NCBI GenBank assembly: GCA_030038335.1
Contig: JASHPC010000156.1
Coordinates: 1-18,963, forward strand
Reading direction: 5' to 3'
From: Vulcanimicrobiota bacterium
Lineage (GTDB): Bacteria; Vulcanimicrobiota; Vulcanimicrobiia; Vulcanimicrobiales; Vulcanimicrobiaceae
Length of the DNA: 18,963 nucleotides
The notes under the pieces were generated by a model. That model had not been told where the DNA came from. It was given only the letters and a program-made list of their open reading frames with translations, and made no database searches. The stretch's first letter is position 1. Every line of letters begins with the position of its first letter. Shown here in pieces: positions 1 through 7,138 of the stretch. A program made the position numbers and the translations under genes.

Positions 1-2943
1 GCAAAGCCGAAAGGACTCATCTTCGCGACGACGCGCGATGAACTCGTCGAATGCGCGGCGCTCGTGCATGGACTGCGTTCCGGCGTCATGGACGCACTCG
101 CCGTCCCACGCCCTCCGCTCGACATTCTCGCTCAGCAGGTCGTCGCAGCCTGCGCAGAAGGTGAATGGCGCAGCGACGATCTCTATGCGCTCGTGACGTC
201 GACGTACTCGTACCGCGATCTCACGCGTGACGATTTCGAACGCGTGGTGGCTATGGTCGCCGACGGCGTTGCGACGTCGCGAGGCCGAAGCGGCACGTAC
301 GTGCACTACGATCGAGTAAATGGGCGCCTGCGTCCGCGGCGCGGCGCGCGGCTCGCGGCGATCACGTGCGGTGGCGCGATTCCCGACAATGCGAACTACA
401 GCGTCGTTCTCGAACCCGAAGGACAGACGATCGGAACCCTCGACGAAGACTTCGCGATCGAGTCGATGGCCGGCGACGTCTTTCTGCTCGGCACGAACTC
501 GTGGCGCGTGCGCAAGATCGAAACCGGCATCGTGCGCGTGGAAGATGCCCAGGGCGCTCCACCGTCCATCCCATTTTGGAACGGTGAGGGACTCGGACGA
601 ACGATCGAGCTCTCGCAGGAAGTCGCCGCGGTTCGCGAGCGCATCGTCGAGTCTGACGACGCAGCCGCGCGCGGCTTCCTGACGTCGGAGTGCGGACTCG
701 ACGATGCCGGTGCGGCACAAGCGGTCGCATACGTTCGCTCCGGCGCAAAGGCTCTCGGCGCGCTGCCGGGCACGAAAACTCTCGTCGCGGAGCGCTTCTT
801 CGACGAAGCCGGCGGGATGCAACTCGTGATTCACGCGCCTTTCGGCGCGCGCATCAACCGCGCGTGGGGTCTCGCGCTCCGCAAACGCTTCTGCCGTTCG
901 TTCAATCTCGAGCTTCAAGCCGCGGCGACCGACAACGGCTTCTTGCTCAGCCTCACCGACCAGCATGCGTTCCCGCTCGAGATCGTCTTCGAGTTCGTCA
1001 AGTCGGCGAGCGTCAAGGACGTTCTCACGCAAGCGCTTCTGCCCGCGCCCGTCTTTGCTGCGCGTTGGCGCTGGAACGCGACGCGGTCGCTCGCGATTCT
1101 GCGCCGTCGCGGGGGACGCAAAGTTCCGCCGCAGATTTTGCGCATGAAGGCAGACGATCTTCTCGCGTCAACGTTTCCCGATCAAGCGGCGTGTCCGGAG
1201 AATCTTACCGGGCCAATTCGAGTCCCCGACCACGTGCTGGTCCGCGAGACGATCGACAACTGCTTGTACGAAGCGATGGATCTCGATCATTTAACCGGGA
1301 TTTTAGAATCGCTCGAGCGCGGCGACATCCGTACCGTGGCAATCGACACGGCCGAGCCATCGCCGTTCTCGCATGAAATTCTCAATGCAAATCCATATGC
1401 GTTCCTGGACGACGCCCCGCTCGAGGAGCGGCGAGCGCGAGCAGTGCAGTTGCGGCGCGCGCTCCCCGATGACGCGGGCGAAGCGGGCCTCTTGGACCCG
1501 GCGGCAATCGAAGAGGTCGCTCGCGAGGTGTGGCCGGTCGTGCGCGACGCGGACGAGCTTCACGACGCGCTCTCCACGCTCGTCTCGGTACCGCCGATTT
1601 CTGAGTGGCAGGGGTGGTACGGCGAGCTCGCTGCGCAAGGGCGAGCGCGCACGCTGCCGCGAGCCGGGCGTGCTTTCTGGACGTGCACCGAACGCGCCGG
1701 CGATGCAGACTCCGTAATCGAGGTTCTCCGTGGGTGGCTCGAATGCAGCGGCCCCGCGACGGTTGCGGAGTTGAGCGAACGCCTCGCCTTCAGTATGGAG
1801 AGCATCGACGACGCGTTGATCGCTCTAGAGACTGAAGGACAGTTGCTGCGCGGAGCGTTTCGGCGGATGCAGAGCGCCGAGTGGTGCAATCGCCGCGTGC
1901 TCGCGCGCATCCACCGGCTCACAATCGGGCGGCTTCGTCGCGAGATCGAGCCGGTCACGACGGCGGAGTACGTGCGCTTCCTCTATCGGTGGCAGCACGT
2001 AACGATCGCATCACGTCTTCACGGCGTTGACGGAACGCTACACGTCATCAAACAACTCGAAGGATACGAAGCGCCGGCGGCGGCTTGGGAGGCGCAAATC
2101 TTGCCGGCGCGCGTCGCCGGATACAAACCAGAGTTTCTCGATCGTCTCTGCTACTCGGGTGACGTCATGTGGGGACGTCTCTCGCCGCATCCCGCTCTCG
2201 AACCGTCGGACGAGGAGACGCGCAGGCGCATTCGGCCGACGAAACTCGCGCCCGTCGCCCTCTTTCTCCGCGAGAGCGCCGAGGAGCTCGTGAAGCTCGG
2301 GCGCTACGAGGATCGCGCGCTCTCGCACGCAGCGCGCGACGTTCTCGTGGAGATCGAGCGGAGGGGAGCACCGTTCTTCTCCGATATTCTTCGCGCGACG
2401 AAACGCTTGCCGAGCGAGGTCGAGGAGGCGCTGTGGCAACTGGTTGCCGCCGGTTGCGTGACGGCGGATGGATTCGACGCGCTGCGTTCGCTCGTCGACG
2501 CCAAGCGTCGCTTGGGCGAGAAAGGATTGCGTGCGCGGCCCCGTTCTTCGAGCGGGCGTTGGACATTGCTGCGAGCGACACGCGACGGCGGCGTCGACAC
2601 GGACGCGTTCGCGCGCCGGATTCTCGCGCGGTGGGGCGTCGTCTGCCGCGACGTCACTGCGCGCGAGAGCCTCGCGCCACCCTGGCGTCAGGTTGTCGTC
2701 GCACTGCGCAGGATGGAGTCACGCGGCGAGATTCGTGGCGGACGATTCATCGCCGGCGTCGGTGGCGAGCAGTTCGCGCTTCCCGAGGCTCTCGACGCGC
2801 TTCGCGCCGCGCGGCGAAATCCCGTCGCCGAGGACGTGCGTCTCGGCGACTACGACCCGCTTGCGCTCGCGGGCGTCATCCTTCCCATCCACTCGCAGAG
2901 CGCCGCCTCCGTCGCCGCCGGTTCTTCCAGCATCGGGAGGTGA
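1..2943 (+). CDS. lhr: Lhr-family ATP-dependent helicase, C-terminal part (5' end outside window)
   Basis: The frame is open from base 1, so the GTG at 64 is internal and the gene is cut by the window edge; about 980 codons remain. Lhr proteins are superfamily 2 DNA/RNA helicases linked to repair and usually about 1,500 aa, so the RecA-like motor domains should lie upstream. The first residues, TTRDELVECAALV and PRPPLDILAQQVV, match the region just after the second RecA domain, and RRGARLAAITCGGAIPD, VVLEPEG, DEDFAIESMAGDVF and IPFWNGEG are typical of the Lhr winged-helix and beta-barrel core (roughly codons 40-190). The rest is the bacterial Lhr C-terminal extension of winged-helix modules, ending with PPWRQVVVALRRMESRGEIR, GGEQFALPEAL and a DPLALAGVILP element. 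The last 94 bp are shared with the convergent hydrolase. Family assignment is secure; the exact cellular role is inferred from the family. Confidence 0.93.
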   Translation, partial: AKPKGLIFATTRDELVECAALVHGLRSGVMDALAVPRPPLDILAQQVVAACAEGEWRSDDLYALVTSTYSYRDLTRDDFERVVAMVADGVATSRGRSGTYVHYDRVNGRLRPRRGARLAAITCGGAIPDNANYSVVLEPEGQTIGTLDEDFAIESMAGDVFLLGTNSWRVRKIETGIVRVEDAQGAPPSIPFWNGEGLGRTIELSQEVAAVRERIVESDDAAARGFLTSECGLDDAGAAQAVAYVRSGAKALGALPGTKTLVAERFFDEAGGMQLVIHAPFGARINRAWGLALRKRFCRSFNLELQAAATDNGFLLSLTDQHAFPLEIVFEFVKSASVKDVLTQALLPAPVFAARWRWNATRSLAILRRRGGRKVPPQILRMKADDLLASTFPDQAACPENLTGPIRVPDHVLVRETIDNCLYEAMDLDHLTGILESLERGDIRTVAIDTAEPSPFSHEILNANPYAFLDDAPLEERRARAVQLRRALPDDAGEAGLLDPAAIEEVAREVWPVVRDADELHDALSTLVSVPPISEWQGWYGELAAQGRARTLPRAGRAFWTCTERAGDADSVIEVLRGWLECSGPATVAELSERLAFSMESIDDALIALETEGQLLRGAFRRMQSAEWCNRRVLARIHRLTIGRLRREIEPVTTAEYVRFLYRWQHVTIASRLHGVDGTLHVIKQLEGYEAPAAAWEAQILPARVAGYKPEFLDRLCYSGDVMWGRLSPHPALEPSDEETRRRIRPTKLAPVALFLRESAEELVKLGRYEDRALSHAARDVLVEIERRGAPFFSDILRATKRLPSEVEEALWQLVAAGCVTADGFDALRSLVDAKRRLGEKGLRARPRSSSGRWTLLRATRDGGVDTDAFARRILARWGVVCRDVTARESLAPPWRQVVVALRRMESRGEIRGGRFIAGVGGEQFALPEALDALRAARRNPVAEDVRLGDYDPLALAGVILPIHSQSAASVAAGSSSIGR

Positions 2944-3668
2944 CCGCTGCGCTCGGCGACGGCGAGCGCGGCATTGGGAAACGCGGCCGTCACGCGGCGT
3001 GCCTCTTCCAATGAGAGCACCGCATCCCGGGCGCCGGCAACGACGAGCACCGGCATCGCAAGCTCCGGCGCGATGTCGTCGGATGCCGACCGCAGCGCCA
3101 TCCCGCGAAGCAGCGCCGCTGCGCCCAGTGGGTTCACCGAACGCACGATCTGCGTGACGCGGTCGACGATTTCCGGATGCTCTCGCTTCGTCGATTCAGC
3201 GAGTAATAGCGGTACGTACGTCTGCGCGAGCGTATCGTCCGCGTCGCGTTCGAGCCCGTCTGCCAAGGCATTGCGCTTCATCGCCTGTTCTGCGGAATCG
3301 GCTCCGAGACGACTGCACACGAGTGCGAGACGCTCGACGCGCTCCGTGTACATGCGTGCGAACGCGAGTGCAACGTATCCGCCGAGAGAGTGTCCGGCGA
3401 TGCTCGCGCGCTCGACGCCAAGCGCGTCGAGCGTGGCGGCGACGTCGGCTGCGAGCGACTCCATGAGATACGGACCGTCGCTGCTTCCCGATGCGCCGAT
3501 TGCGCGCAGCTCCGGACGGATGACGCGATGCGTGCGCGCGAGGGATTGCGCCGTTGCATCCCAGATCTCGCGCGTGAGTGGGAAGCCCGCCAGCAAGACG
3601 ACGCTCTGCGCGCCGGCGCCATCAACGCGCACGTCGATCGAAATGCCACCGTCGCCCAAAACTTGCAT
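2850..3668 (-). CDS. alpha/beta hydrolase fold protein
   Basis: A 272-aa single-domain alpha/beta hydrolase, the usual length for soluble esterase or lactonase relatives such as PcaD and RutD. The nucleophile elbow GHSLGG gives Ser94, GARDAV gives the likely acid Asp215, and SGHLPMLEEP gives His243, so the triad is complete. The oxyanion-hole stretch is LLAGFPLTREIW. There is no signal peptide, so it is probably cytoplasmic. I chose the ATG at 3668 (MQVLGDGG) because the frame extends upstream only into a divergent leader with no family-like sequence; no convincing Shine-Dalgarno is seen there. Its 3' end overlaps the convergent helicase gene by 94 bp, and the His243 codon lies on the helicase stop. 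Substrate cannot be read from the sequence. Confidence 0.88.
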   Translation of the reverse strand: MQVLGDGGISIDVRVDGAGAQSVVLLAGFPLTREIWDATAQSLARTHRVIRPELRAIGASGSSDGPYLMESLAADVAATLDALGVERASIAGHSLGGYVALAFARMYTERVERLALVCSRLGADSAEQAMKRNALADGLERDADDTLAQTYVPLLLAESTKREHPEIVDRVTQIVRSVNPLGAAALLRGMALRSASDDIAPELAMPVLVVAGARDAVLSLEEARRVTAAFPNAALAVAERSGHLPMLEEPAATEAALCEWMGRMTPASASGS

Positions 3669-3691
3669 AAATCGCGCTAATACTGTATAAG
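3663..3691 (+). promoter_or_regulatory. candidate sigma70-type promoter for the histone-like gene
   Basis: TTGCAT at 3663-3668 and TATAAG at 3686-3691 are separated by exactly 17 bp, with TG just before the -10. The region is clearly more AT-rich than its surroundings. Transcription would start near 3698 and leave a leader of about 46 nt before the ATG at 3744, containing GGAGAAAGG at 3722-3730. The -35 matches the consensus only in its TTG, so this is an inference. It overlaps the start codon of the divergent hydrolase. Confidence 0.35.
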
Positions 3692-3743
3692 GTAGGCAAC
3701 AACCCTGGTCGTCTCGCGACCGGAGAAAGGATAGTTGCATATA

Positions 3744-3932
3744 ATGGCAGCTAAGAGACGGAGAAAGAAAGCCGCGTCCAAGGCGGCAGCTCCGAAGAAA
3801 GCGACGCGCAGAAAGTCCCGTAAGGGCGGAGCGCGTAAGAAGGCTACGCGCCGCAAAGCAGCGCGTAAGACCTCGCGCAAGAAGGCCGGACGCAAGCCCA
3901 CGCGCCGTCGTCGGAAGAAGGCCGCCGCTTAA
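3744..3932 (+). CDS. small Lys/Arg-rich histone H1-like DNA-binding protein
   Basis: A 62-aa protein made only of Lys (17), Arg (16), Ala (16), Thr, Ser, Gly and Pro plus Met. It has no acidic, aromatic or large aliphatic residue apart from the first Met. KKATRRK occurs twice (residues 18-24 and 32-38), and related K/R-R-K-x-A blocks fill the rest, so it should be disordered and bind nucleic acid, as eukaryotic H1 tails and bacterial histone H1-like proteins do. Start: GGAGAAAGG lies 13 nt before ATG 3744, and only 4 nt before an in-frame TTG at 3735 that would add three residues (M-H-I); I prefer the ATG. It appears monocistronic, with a candidate promoter upstream and a terminator overlapping its stop. 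A role in nucleoid compaction, or binding to RNA or ribosomes, is inferred from composition only. Confidence 0.85.
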   Translation: MAAKRRRKKAASKAAAPKKATRRKSRKGGARKKATRRKAARKTSRKKAGRKPTRRRRKKAAA

Positions 3933-3946
3933 GGCTCGGCCTTTTT
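3918..3946 (+). terminator. rho-independent terminator of the histone-like gene
   Basis: AAGGCCG at 3918-3924 pairs with CGGCCTT at 3937-3943 around a 12-nt loop, followed by TTTTT (3942-3946) and a further T-rich stretch. A shorter nested alternative, AAGGC-TCG-GCCTT at 3931-3943, ends at the same T run. The left arm lies inside the last codons of the histone-like gene and the loop contains its stop codon. Confidence 0.7.
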
Positions 3947-3961
3947 CGTTTCTCTACCCAT

Positions 3962-3996
3962 GCGAGTTTGCGCGTTCCGCGCAAACTCGCTTTAAT
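3962..3996 (+). promoter_or_regulatory. perfect 13-bp inverted repeat with candidate leaderless promoter for the ABC operon
   Basis: GCGAGTTTGCGCG (3962-3974) and CGCGCAAACTCGC (3978-3990) form a perfect dyad around TTC. TTGCGC at 3968-3973 and TTTAAT at 3991-3996 are spaced by 17 bp, so the dyad spans the -35 and spacer and abuts the -10. Transcription would begin at about 4003, which is the GTG start of the ATPase gene; that gene has no Shine-Dalgarno, so its mRNA may be leaderless. The repeat could be a repressor operator. Read as RNA it is a strong hairpin followed by TTTAAT, so it could instead be a second terminator for the histone-like transcript. The sequence does not decide between them. 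Confidence 0.5.
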
Positions 3997-4002
3997 GTAT
4001 GG

Positions 4003-5022
4003 GTGCACGAACCCGCTCCCATCGTCGAAACGCGCGACCTGCGCAAAGTCTTCCGCACCGTCAGGAGGCGTCCCGGCGCCCTGGGAGCACTGCGCACGCT
4101 CTTCTCCCGCGACTACGAAGAACGTATCGCAGTGTCGAATGTCACCATGTCCGTCGATGCCGGAGAGCTCGTTGGGTACATCGGGCAGAACGGTGCAGGC
4201 AAGTCGACGACGATCAAGATGCTCACGGGAATTCTCGTGCCGAGTGGCGGCGAGATTCGCGTGGCCGGCATCGTGCCGTACGAAAATCGCAAGCAGAACG
4301 CTCGAAACATCGGTGTCGTCTTCGGACAGCGCAGCCAACTCTATTGGGATCTTCCGCTCGTCGAATCGTTCGAGTTGCTGCGCGCAATTTATGCGATTCC
4401 GCGTGAACGCTACCAGCGCAACGTCGATGAGTTCACCGATCTACTCGAGATGCGCGAGTTCTTGAACACGCCGGTGCGTCAGCTCTCACTCGGCCAGCGA
4501 ATGCGCGGCGACTTCGCAGCCGCGATGCTGCACGATCCTGCGATCGTGTATCTCGACGAGCCGACGATCGGGCTCGACGTCGTTGCGAAGGAAGCGATTC
4601 GTGCGTTCATCACGCGCGTCAACACCGAGCGCGGTACGACCGTCATTCTCACGACGCACGATCTTGCAGACGTCGAGCGTCTCTGCCGGCGCATCGTGCT
4701 CATCGACCATGGCTCGATCATCTACGACGGCGACGTCGAGCGCATCAAGAGCGAGTACGGGCGTTTCCGGACACTCGTCGTCACCTTTGCCGCTGCCGTC
4801 GAGTCCCCGGCCCTGCCGGGTGCCGAGCTGGCCGGCGTCCAGGGCACGACCGCTCGATTCCGCTTCGACCGCAACGGCGAGCGGGCCGACCGCCTGATCC
4901 GGATCGCCAGCGAGCGTTATCCGCTCGAGGACGTGAGCATCGAGGAGCCCGATTTGGAGTCGATCATCAGGCGCATCTACCGTGAAGGGTACGAGCAGCG
5001 TACCGAGGAGGCTACGAGATGA
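4003..5022 (+). CDS. ABC-2 type transporter ATP-binding protein (COG4586-like)
   Basis: A 339-aa nucleotide-binding subunit that would power the two permeases encoded downstream. All ATPase motifs are visible: Walker A GQNGAGKST (61-69), Q-loop VVFGQRSQLYWDLP with Gln109, signature LSLGQRMRGD (161-170), Walker B IVYLDEP (181-187) with catalytic Glu186, D-loop, and switch His219 in TTHDL. The stretch after the Q-loop and the long C-terminal domain (about 240-339) are typical of the COG4586 group paired with COG3694/COG4587 permeases, which are mostly uncharacterised exporters. The start is GTG 4003 without a Shine-Dalgarno; ATG codons just upstream are out of frame. The stop overlaps the next start (ATGA). 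Substrate unknown. Confidence 0.92.
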   Translation: MHEPAPIVETRDLRKVFRTVRRRPGALGALRTLFSRDYEERIAVSNVTMSVDAGELVGYIGQNGAGKSTTIKMLTGILVPSGGEIRVAGIVPYENRKQNARNIGVVFGQRSQLYWDLPLVESFELLRAIYAIPRERYQRNVDEFTDLLEMREFLNTPVRQLSLGQRMRGDFAAAMLHDPAIVYLDEPTIGLDVVAKEAIRAFITRVNTERGTTVILTTHDLADVERLCRRIVLIDHGSIIYDGDVERIKSEYGRFRTLVVTFAAAVESPALPGAELAGVQGTTARFRFDRNGERADRLIRIASERYPLEDVSIEEPDLESIIRRIYREGYEQRTEEATR

Positions 5023-5558
5023 TTCTTGCTGGGTCGGGAAAGCGGCCGCACGTGGACGAGACAGCCTTCGTCGCGCCCACTGCCGTCCTCAGCGGCGACG
5101 TGACCGTGGGCGCCGGATCTGCCGTTCTCCACGGAGCCGTGCTCGTCTCCGAGGGTGCGCCAATCGTGCTCGGCGAGTCCTGCGTCGTCATGGAGCATGC
5201 CGTGCTGCGCGCGAGCGCCAAGGCGGTGCACGTCGGAGACCGCTCGCTGATCGCTCCTCACGCTTACGTCGTCGACGTCTCGCTGCCCGCCGACGCTCAC
5301 GTTCCCATCGCAGCCGTCATGGGAGAGAATCCCAAAACGCGCAACGCTGAAACGTACGCGGCCTTCCTTCGCAAGACGCACGCCGACGACGCGCTGCTCG
5401 ACGATGCGAGGACGGCCGCTAAGAAGCACCCTCCGGTTCCGGAGGAGATCCCCAAAGCGCCACACGTGGAAGGCGTCGACAACGCGATGATGCTCGAGCT
5501 CGCCGAGATGGAGCACCGGCGTCAGGAGTCTCTGCGCAAGCAGCGCGGACCGCGGTGA
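5019..5558 (+). CDS. gamma-carbonic-anhydrase-like left-handed beta-helix protein
   Basis: A 179-aa protein whose first ~105 residues show hexapeptide-repeat periodicity (FVAPTAVLSGDVTVGAGSAV; GDRSLIAPHAYV), as in gamma-carbonic anhydrases and related acyltransferase-fold proteins. These form trimers with metal held at subunit interfaces by three His. Here His60 (VVMEHAVL) and His81 (APHAYVVD) sit where two ligands are expected, but the usual second His of a GHxxxxH-type motif is absent, so carbonic anhydrase activity is doubtful. Residues ~106-179 form a charged, helix-prone tail not typical of the family core. It lies between the ATPase and permease genes, overlapping both by 4 nt (ATGA, GTGA), so it is translationally coupled to the transporter. 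A role as a subunit or modifying enzyme for the exported substrate is inference. Confidence 0.75.
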   Translation: MILAGSGKRPHVDETAFVAPTAVLSGDVTVGAGSAVLHGAVLVSEGAPIVLGESCVVMEHAVLRASAKAVHVGDRSLIAPHAYVVDVSLPADAHVPIAAVMGENPKTRNAETYAAFLRKTHADDALLDDARTAAKKHPPVPEEIPKAPHVEGVDNAMMLELAEMEHRRQESLRKQRGPR

Positions 5559-6340
5559 CTCCCTACTGGGAGTTCGCCAAGAAAGCGTTCGCGCGAGAGG
5601 CGACGTACCGATTCGAGGTCTTCACGAACGTCGGCTCGCTGATTCTGCGCGTGTATCTCCTGCGCTGCTTGTGGACCGCGCTCTACGCGCAGAACGCAGC
5701 CCCGCTCAACTTGCCGCTTCACGCGATGATTACGTACGCGACCGTCGCGCTGCTCATGTCGCTCGTTCTCGAAATCGACGGAACGCGCCTCATTCGTGAG
5801 AAGCTCCACGACGGCTCGATCGCGACCGATCTCATGAAGCCGATCGATCTTCCGCTCTACTTCTTCTCGGACGGAATGGGGCGTACGCTGCTCTACGCAG
5901 TGCTCGTGATTCCAACGCTCCTGTGCGCGCTACTTCTCGTGCGGATCGACGTTCCGTCACCGCACGTGCTCGCGGCTTTCGCGCTCTCGTTCGCGCTCGC
6001 GTACTGCGTCAACTTCGTGCTGAACTTCTGCATGAACGCAGTCGCTTTCTGGACGCTCGAGACCTTTGCGATTCAGCTCATCGTGCGCTGGGTCTCCGAC
6101 CTGCTCTCCGGCCAGATAATTCCGCTCACGCTTTTTCCGGGCATCGCGGGACGCGTGCTCTTCGCCCTGCCCTTTGCCGCAATCTACTCGACGCCGTTGC
6201 TTCTCTACGTCGGCATTATCCCGCAAAGTCAATGGGCAAGCGCGTTCGCCGTGCAAATCATTTGGCTTCTCGCGTTCGGCGCGATCGCGACGTTACTGTG
6301 GCGCGCTGCTTCACGCCGCATCGTCGTCCAGGGCGGTTAG
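5555..6340 (+). CDS. ABC-2 family transporter permease, first subunit
   Basis: A 261-aa integral membrane protein with about six hydrophobic segments (roughly 24-44, 55-73, 110-130, 137-160, 183-220, 230-250). The cytosolic coupling stretch LHDGSIATDLMKPIDLPL (85-101) and LSGQIIPLTLFPGI (184-197) followed by LPFAAIYSTPLLLYVG are characteristic of the ABC2 membrane family paired with COG4586 ATPases. It would form half of a heterodimeric transmembrane channel with the next gene. GTG 5555 is the start because it overlaps the previous stop as GTGA and gives a typical N-terminus, TPYWEFAKKAFAREATYRF. Substrate not identifiable. Confidence 0.88.
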   Translation: MTPYWEFAKKAFAREATYRFEVFTNVGSLILRVYLLRCLWTALYAQNAAPLNLPLHAMITYATVALLMSLVLEIDGTRLIREKLHDGSIATDLMKPIDLPLYFFSDGMGRTLLYAVLVIPTLLCALLLVRIDVPSPHVLAAFALSFALAYCVNFVLNFCMNAVAFWTLETFAIQLIVRWVSDLLSGQIIPLTLFPGIAGRVLFALPFAAIYSTPLLLYVGIIPQSQWASAFAVQIIWLLAFGAIATLLWRAASRRIVVQGG

Positions 6341-6343
6341 GCA

Positions 6344-7138
6344 ATGCCCGCCGCGTACGCACAATACTGGCGCATCAACCTCTTGACGATGCTCGAGTAT
6401 CGTGCGAACTTCGCGATGTGGTTCGTCTTCACGGTCGTCTATCACGCCGTCGCACTCGGCGCGCTCTACGTGACGATGCGCCAGTTTCCGTCGATGAACG
6501 GATGGACGTTTCGCGAGATGTTCTTCCTCTACGCGCTGTGGATGAGCGGGCACGAGCTCCACAATGCGGTCTTCTTCCAGATCGTCTCCGTCCCGGAGTT
6601 CGTGCGAGAGGGTCAGTTCGATCGCTTCCTCGTGCGTCCGCTGGACGCGCTTTTTCAAATCCTCATCGTACCGCAGCAACTGCTTCCAGACGGCCTAGTC
6701 CTCGCGATCGTGACGCTCTGCGTCGCGGTCCCCTTCGCAGGCCTCAAGGTGACGCCGCTCGTGGTTCTTTTCATCGCGCTCATCGTCTGTGGCGGCGCGC
6801 TCATCGATCTGGGCATCTCGCTCGCGGTCGCTACGGTGTCGTTCTGGTTCGTGCGCGTCGACACGCTGCGCTGGGCGGTCATGTCGCTAGAGCAGGATTT
6901 TACACGCTATCCGATTAGCATTTACGCTCGTGGCGTCAGAGTCGTCCTCGCATTCGTCCTGCCGTTTGCTTTCATGAACTACTTTCCAGCGACGTTTCTG
7001 CTACAGAAGCAAGAGACCGGGCTCGGGCTGAACCCGATCGTCGGCTTGCTTACGCCCGCGATCGGGCTCGCATGGTTCGGCGTCTCGTACGCGTTCTGGG
7101 GCGCAGGCCTACGCCGTTATCAAGGCACCGGATCGTGA
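6344..7138 (+). CDS. ABC-2 family transporter permease, second subunit
   Basis: A 264-aa membrane protein with about six hydrophobic segments (roughly 23-44, 58-80, 105-131, 138-169, 198-221, 231-253). FVREGQFDRFLVRPLDALFQ (86-105) is the coupling element equivalent to that of the first permease, and RYPISIYARGVRVVLAFVLP (188-207) with YFPATFLL is typical of the COG3694-like partner. It starts 3 nt after the previous stop at ATG 6344 with only a weak purine stretch upstream, consistent with coupled translation. Its stop overlaps the GTG of the next gene (GTGA). With the first permease and the ATPase it completes an exporter with one ATPase gene and two permease genes. Confidence 0.88.
   Translation: MPAAYAQYWRINLLTMLEYRANFAMWFVFTVVYHAVALGALYVTMRQFPSMNGWTFREMFFLYALWMSGHELHNAVFFQIVSVPEFVREGQFDRFLVRPLDALFQILIVPQQLLPDGLVLAIVTLCVAVPFAGLKVTPLVVLFIALIVCGGALIDLGISLAVATVSFWFVRVDTLRWAVMSLEQDFTRYPISIYARGVRVVLAFVLPFAFMNYFPATFLLQKQETGLGLNPIVGLLTPAIGLAWFGVSYAFWGAGLRRYQGTGS

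Noticed and set aside
2169..3157. Plus-strand open frames of 281 and 229 codons within the helicase gene end
   Set aside because: Arg/Ala/Ser-rich shifted frames of a convincing Lhr coding region; typical GC-rich artefacts.
3740..3745. TATAAT at 3740-3745
   Set aside because: It is a perfect -10 match, but it overlaps the ATG of the histone-like gene and has no plausible -35 at 16-18 bp, so it is likely to be chance.
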